Below are positions 58,991 to 64,000 of a stretch of DNA of 64,000 bases, one piece after another (the first letter of the stretch is position 1; each line of letters opens with the position of its first letter). Position numbers and translations under genes: made by a program. The notes beneath the pieces are model-generated. The model saw nothing but the letters and a program-made list of their open reading frames with translations, made no database searches and had not been told where the DNA came from. This stretch comes from Talinum fruticosum. Lineage: Eukaryota; Streptophyta; Magnoliopsida; Caryophyllales; Talinaceae. Where the stretch lies: the NCBI GenBank assembly GCA_021018815.1, contig JAITYX010000046.1:2074001-2138000 (forward strand). The letters run 5' to 3'.

Positions 58991-59230
58991 AACCTTTTTC
59001 ACAAAATTGAGAGATGCTAAGGAGATTGTACTTAAGCCCTTTGACAAGGTAGACTAGGCTAATTGAGTTATTTCGTTGGCCAACCTTGCCAATCCCAACT
59101 ATCTTGCCTTTATTGTTATCTCCAAATGTGACTTTTCCTCCCTTTAGATCCCGGACATGTCGCGTGAGCAGCCCACTGTCTAGGTACCATTGACACAAAA
59201 ACAAATTAACCCTTCTCACTTCCTCTTACA
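58991..59230 (-). pseudogene. Copia copy C protease (broken)
   Basis: Reads QWYLDSGLLTRHVRDLKGGK and VTFGDNNKGKIVGIGKVGQ. D-S-G is kept but the CSRHM that follows is disrupted. Confidence 0.75.
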
Positions 59231-59504
59231 AACTCAGTAAATGTCTTTACTTGTGGTCTTTCTTTGAGGAAGAGCACTTTTGGGTACCCAGATTTGAATA
59301 ATTTTGGGTTTGGTCTGATTTGAGTCTTCCTTTTAGAAAGCCGAGTCTATGTCTCTTTTCTTTGAAAATCTTTTCTTTTGTAAACAGGTGGAGAAGGCTT
59401 TTTACTATAAACCGATTTGGGCTCAGTCCTCTTTTCATGTACGTGAATGGGACCATGCTCAGCCTTCCTGAACTTTATAGTTTTGGAAGCTATTTTGAAA
59501 AGAC

Positions 59505-60661
59505 TTAAATAGGAATCAGAATCCTCTTCGACATTGTAACCAAGACCTTCTTTTCTAAAAGAGACACATTGAAAGCCAAGTAAAAGATCAAGGTTTTTCG
59601 ATCTTGAGTGAGTTTTAAAACCAATGCTTGAGACTCATTGAGCTTCTTTTTGAGATGCTCATTCTCCGTCCTGAGGCACTCAAACTCGGTCTCATTGTCT
59701 TGAGCACTGGTCTTAAGTACTTTCAAATTTTGTCTCAAGTTTTCTAACTCGTTTTTCAAAACATTACTTTTAGCGAGTAAGAGACTCAAGTTGCTCTTTA
59801 AAATCGGAAGAGTCGATTTGGAATTTTCTTCCAAAGTAAAAATATATCTAGCAAGATTAGCTTTGGAAAACTTAAGGAAGTATTCAATTACCTCTTGAGA
59901 ACTTGTTTCCTCGATATCCGAGTTGTCACCTGTCGACTCAAATTTAGCTTCGAGTCCGTCGGTGCCATTAGACACTTTGAGTCATCGGAATCACCTTCTT
60001 CGGATGAGTCATCATCGCTCTAAGTTGCCATTATAGCCTTTTTCTTTTTCTATCCTTCTTCCTTTTTGGACGATCCTTGATTATGTGCTCCTTGCTGCCA
60101 CACTCAAAGTAGCCGAGTTCTTAGTTAAAGACCAATTAGAAGGGGATGAGCATTTACCTTTCTTATCCTTCTTGTGTTTCTTGTAGAACTCCTCATTTGG
60201 TCTCTTTTTCCACTTTTTGTACTTCAACATCTTTTTGAAACCTTGGGCAATGAGTGCCATGGGATCCTCTTCCGAGTCTGTAGAGCTCGGACTTTGTCGT
60301 CTGCTTTACGAGGCCTTCGATGAAATATTCTTTTCGGTGTTGACCTTTGCATCCTCTTCTTCTAGGTGTAGCTCATGAGTAAGTAATTTCCCAATGAGCT
60401 CATCAAGCTTCGATTGAGAGAGATTCGAGCCTTTTCAATTGCTATCACCTTGGGACTCCATCTTCTCTTTGGTAGACTTCTCATAATTTTTCTAACCATT
60501 TTTGCATGAGAGATCTTTCTACCCGGAGACTTGAAATTGTTAGTAATCACGAGTGAACCGAGCATACATCCGAGAGATGTTCTCTTCTAGCTCCATTCCG
60601 AATAGCTCATACTTGTGAAGATATTGACTCATCTTAGTCCGATTAACTTGGCTTGTTCCTT
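59505..60661 (-). pseudogene. Copia copy C gag part and coiled-coil insert
   Basis: The best-preserved coiled-coil insert of the family: an open 156-residue stretch (59975-59505) rich in Leu, Lys, Glu and Asn. Pieces are KSNVLKNELENLRQNLKVL and TENEHLKKKLNESQALVL, with heptad-like Leu spacing. The zinc knuckle (about 60120-60070) reads YFECGSKEHIIKDR, losing the first and last Cys. Gag upstream (60565-60362) retains RKISHAKMVRKIMRSLPKRR. Confidence 0.75.
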
Positions 60662-62139
60662 CGAAGACTCGGATTCTAAATCTAAATCATTACGAGTACT
60701 ACATGAAGACTCCGGTATAAACCTCATCCCTCCTAAGTTTTGATTACAAGTCATTACGAGTGTTACGAAACTCCTGTATAAGTTTTCATTAATTTCCAAC
60801 TAACTCGGAAAACACATTCGTGTATATCTTACTGCATTAGTGTTTCGACTCACTCAAACAGCACTCGGATCTATCGCATGCTCAAATAATATCTCTAACA
60901 CATTTTATTTGAGTTCGACTATATATTTCTAGCAAAGTGAATTACGGTGTTAATTCCTCTTTCTAAGTCGGTTTGTGTGTTTGAGAATTATTTGTCCAAA
61001 TCAAGTATTTATAATCTGATGATTCTTTTTGTTCTTAACTTAATCTTTCTTAGGATTAACTCGATGGAATTTGAGTATGTTAAATATTAAACTCAAAAAA
61101 TTCCACTCTTCTAGGCGTAAGATAATTATGCACTTAATTGTCTTAATTAAATTATTATCTCGTACTTAATCTTGGACCAAAGTATATTATACTTTGAGAA
61201 GCAAAGTGGTTTACTTTTGTAGGTTATCCAAATGAGGTTATCTCATTTTTGAATTACAAAAGTAGCCAGCTTCAAGCTGTCAATCACTAGCGAGACAAAG
61301 ATTATCTACTTCTAAACAGGGCTCGGACACCGTGTCGGGGTTGTTTGTTTCCAAAACTAGAAAACTTCAATGCTAAGCTCAACAGTGGTTTCCACCTTGC
61401 TTTTCGGACATCACCAGTTGACTAGAGCACCTTTAGGAGCCAGGAGCCGTTGCACAACATTCACATCCCAACGGATCTTTTCGAGCCACTCGGAAGAGCC
61501 GTTACAATGGCCAGGAAAGACTTCGTTCGGAACCAAGACACAACGGTCACTCTGCTTGGTCATCTATAAATACAAGCCACTTCATAAGACTTGAAGATTG
61601 GTGATTCCATTGCTAAAACTATATCTCTTAGTACATTAATCATTCAATCTTCTACTTACAACTCCAAGTTTGTACTTAATACTTTTCCGAGTTGTAAAGT
61701 CTTGTAAATAGTCAAATACTCTTCTTACTTTCGAGTATGGTCCATTGACTAAGCTGTAAGGGTGATCTCAGCTCGGTTGCCCCTAGTTGTCAAGGTTACC
61801 TCGGTTAGGAAGTAATAGATCGGATATGGGAACTTTTGAGTCTAGGAAAACATTATGAGGAATTGTCTAAGGGAGCAATTCGGTTGAGTCGATCTGTTGT
61901 ATTTTGAGGATTCAAAATAGTGGATTTGACTTGGTGCTTGGACTAGCACTGTCCGTAGTTTTCTACCCAAGGAGGGTTTCGATGTATTTACGTGTATACA
62001 CTTTTCTAAGTCCAATCTAGACTCATATTCTCTTGTTCATTCTTTTCATGCTTGAAATCTCTAAGGTTGTTAAAATTTCCTCATCACCCTATTTATCTCC
62101 CCTCTAGGGTGACTTAGACTGTCCAAGAGCAAAGCTTTA
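60662..62139 (+). repeat. Copia copy D 5' LTR, ~1.48 kb
   Basis: The start CGAAGACTCGG matches TGAAGACTCGG of LTR B with one change; the end is AAGCTTTA. It includes 'tatttgagaagcaaagtgg'-type blocks and the conserved block before the primer-binding site. The longest LTR copy of the family here. Confidence 0.75.
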
Positions 62140-62198
62140 ATTGGTATCGAGCCTAGCTTTTCAACAAGGATCTAACAATCCAAAGGTATAAAGATTAG

Positions 62199-64000
62199 AT
62201 GGCTCGGAACATTGGAGAGTTCAATGAAGGAAGATCTTTCACCGGACCACCAAAGTTCAAAGTATCAAACTTCGTGCACTAGAAGAAGCTAATGAAGTGC
62301 TTTCTACTAGACAACAATGAAGATGTTTGGAACATTATTAAAGAAGGCAACTACATTCCAATGAAGATGAAAGGTACAAGATTTGTGCCTAAGGCAAACT
62401 TCGAGTACACCAATGAGGAGTTAGAGAAGTTCATAAAGAACTTCAAAGCGATGAACATTCTGATGTGTGCTATCGGCTTAGAAGAGTACAACGAGTGTCG
62501 GCATGTGACACGGCTAAAGATGTGTGGGATACTCTTGTCAACACATATGAAGGTACAAGCCAAGTGAAATAGGCGAAGATAAGTCAATATCCTCACAAAT
62601 ATGAGCTGTTCAAGTTGGAGCCAGAAGAAAACATCACTCGGATGTTTATACACTTCACTGAGATTACAAACAATCTCAAATCTCTGGGTAGAAAGATTTC
62701 CCACGAAGAAATGTACGGAAAAATTCTAAGAAGTCTACTAAAGAGAAGATGGGGTCCTAAGGTAACAGCCATTGAGGAAGCTCGGAACCTCTCTCAACTA
62801 AAGCCGGACGAACCGATTGGGAAGCTTCTTACCCATGAAATTCACCTGGAAGAAGAAGATGCCGAGGTCGGCACCAAAAAGAACATTACGTTGAAAGCCT
62901 TAGAAAGCAGAGGGGAAAGTCCGAGTTCCTTAGACTCGGATGAAGATCCTATGACACTCATTACCTGAGGCTTTAAAAGAATGATGAAGCACAAGAAATG
63001 GGAGAAGAGGCCAAAGGAAGAGTTCTACAAGAAGGATAAGAAGGACAGAAAAAGTAAATACTCTTTCCCTTCAAAGTTATCTTTGACTAAGAACTCTGGT
63101 TGTTTTGAATGTGGCAGCAAAGATCACATAGTCAAGGACTATCCAAGGACAAATAAGGACAAAAAGAAGAAGAAGGCTATGATAACCACATGGAGTGATG
63201 AAGACTCATCCGAAGAAGATGAAGATTCCGATGACTTAAAGTGTCCGATGGCACTAACGGACTCAAAAGCCGAATCCGAGTCGGACTCGACAACTCGGAC
63301 ACTAAGGAGACAAGTCCTCGGGAGGTAATTGAATACTTTCTAAAGTTTTCCAAAGTTGATTTGTCTAAATATATTTATACTTTGGAAGAACAGTCCAATT
63401 CCGATTCTTCTCAATTCAAGGAACAACTTAAGTCTCTTACTTACGAGAGCAATTACTGGAGAAATGAATTAGAAAAGCTGAGACTAACTCCGAAAGAACT
63501 CAAGACTAGTACTCAAACTAATGAGACTGAGTAGTTACTCAAAAGAGAAAATAAGCATCTGAAAAGAAAGCTCAATGAGTTTCTTGAGCTTGTTTTAAAG
63601 TTTACTCAAGGTCGGAAAAACCTTGACATGCTTTTAGGCTCTTAATGTATCTCCTTCAGGAAAGAAGGACTTGGTTTTCATAAAGAGGATGAATCTAATT
63701 CCTACTCAAATCTTTTCAAAAAGGATTCCAAAACTGTGAAGTTCGGGAAGGCTGAGAATGGTCCTATTCATAAGAATGAAAGGAGGACTGAGCCCAAACT
63801 AGTTTACAGGAGAAAACCCTCTCCACCTGTTTATAAAAGAAAACATTTTCAAGAGAAAGAGACACGGACTCAGGTGTGTAGAAAGAAGACTCGAGAATCG
63901 GACCAAACCCAAAGTCATTCAAATTAGGGTTCCCAAGAGTCTTCTTCCTCGAAAAGGACCACGGTAAAGGGAGTTACTCGGGTTCGTTAGAGGAAGTGAG
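62199..64000 (+). pseudogene. Copia copy D gag with coiled-coil insert (few breaks)
   Basis: Starts MARNIGEFNEGRSFTGPPKF. The HWKK Trp is a stop (62281). It continues NNEDVWNIIKEGNYIPMKMK, frameshifts near 62510, then is open from 62615 to 62965 (MEPEENITRMFIHFTEITNN). The zinc knuckle at about 63098-63140 reads CFECGSKDHIVKDYP, the last Cys being Tyr. A coiled coil follows from 63241, and the basic YRRKPSPPVYKRKHFQEKE segment from about 63804. The youngest-looking copy. Confidence 0.8.

Larger units (their letters stand above)
57661..60661 (-). mobile_element. Ty1/copia copy C, internal fragment without LTRs
   Basis: Runs leftwards from the middle of gag (60661) through zinc knuckle, coiled coil, protease and integrase to the integrase-RT linker (57661). 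Both ends are cut exactly where the LTRs of copies B and D begin. Same family as A, B and D. Confidence 0.8.
60662..64000 (+). mobile_element. Ty1/copia copy D, runs off the right edge
   Basis: 5' LTR 60662-62139, primer-binding site ATTGGTATCGAGCC (from about 62139), gag from 62199 with zinc knuckle and coiled-coil insert. The window ends just before the protease. It is oriented opposite to copies B and C. Confidence 0.85.

Noticed and set aside
1..64000. CRISPR array, bacterial-type operon or defence cassette
   Set aside because: No regularly spaced direct repeats with unique spacers, no clustered unspliced ORFs; all coding evidence is plant genes or plant retroelements.

Overview
This window is nuclear DNA of a flowering plant, most likely a eudicot. 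It carries spliced genes with plant-type GT-AG introns and close relatives of Arabidopsis proteins, set in AT-rich, retrotransposon-dense sequence. Only three host genes can be supported: (1) DNA topoisomerase II on the minus strand (1-6000, running off the left edge, 19 exons recognised); (2) a pentatricopeptide-repeat (PPR) protein of the At3g53170 type on the plus strand (24741-26726); (3) a RABD1/Rab1-type small GTPase on the minus strand (36558-44575, 8 exons).

The rest is mostly decayed mobile DNA. 6.4-14 kb holds a long foldback element with a 9-bp target duplication just upstream of TOP2, a 2-kb block rich in TGAACAA motifs, microsatellites and a LINE remnant. 14.1-20.5 kb holds a CACTA-type terminus and a heavily mutated Ty1/copia element (copy A). 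20.8-24.2 kb is a deleted Ty3/gypsy element with a 2.26-kb 3' LTR. 27-36 kb holds a LINE fragment, SINE-like units, a foldback element and a second copia family (minus strand). The RABD introns carry a hAT-like MITE, a SINE, a LINE fragment and a miniature LTR element. 44.7-54.5 kb holds LINE fragments, a copia LTR interrupted by a gypsy-type solo LTR, and three tandem ~0.73-kb hairpin units ending at a CACTA terminus. 54.5-64 kb holds three more pieces (B, C, D) of the copy-A copia family.

The three host genes have unrelated housekeeping roles (DNA topology, probably organelle RNA processing, ER-Golgi traffic) and show no operon-like relation. The most consequential observation is that TOP2 needs four single-base restorations and RABD1 one single-base removal to read as intact proteins. 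All five lie in homopolymer runs, while splice sites and domain sequence are otherwise conserved. That pattern fits residual assembly indels better than gene decay. I found no CRISPR array, tRNA or rRNA gene, bacterial-type operon or defence cassette, and I do not claim a new molecular system. The less ordinary structures are the hairpin tandem array, the TGAACAA block and the duplicated splice donor in RABD1.
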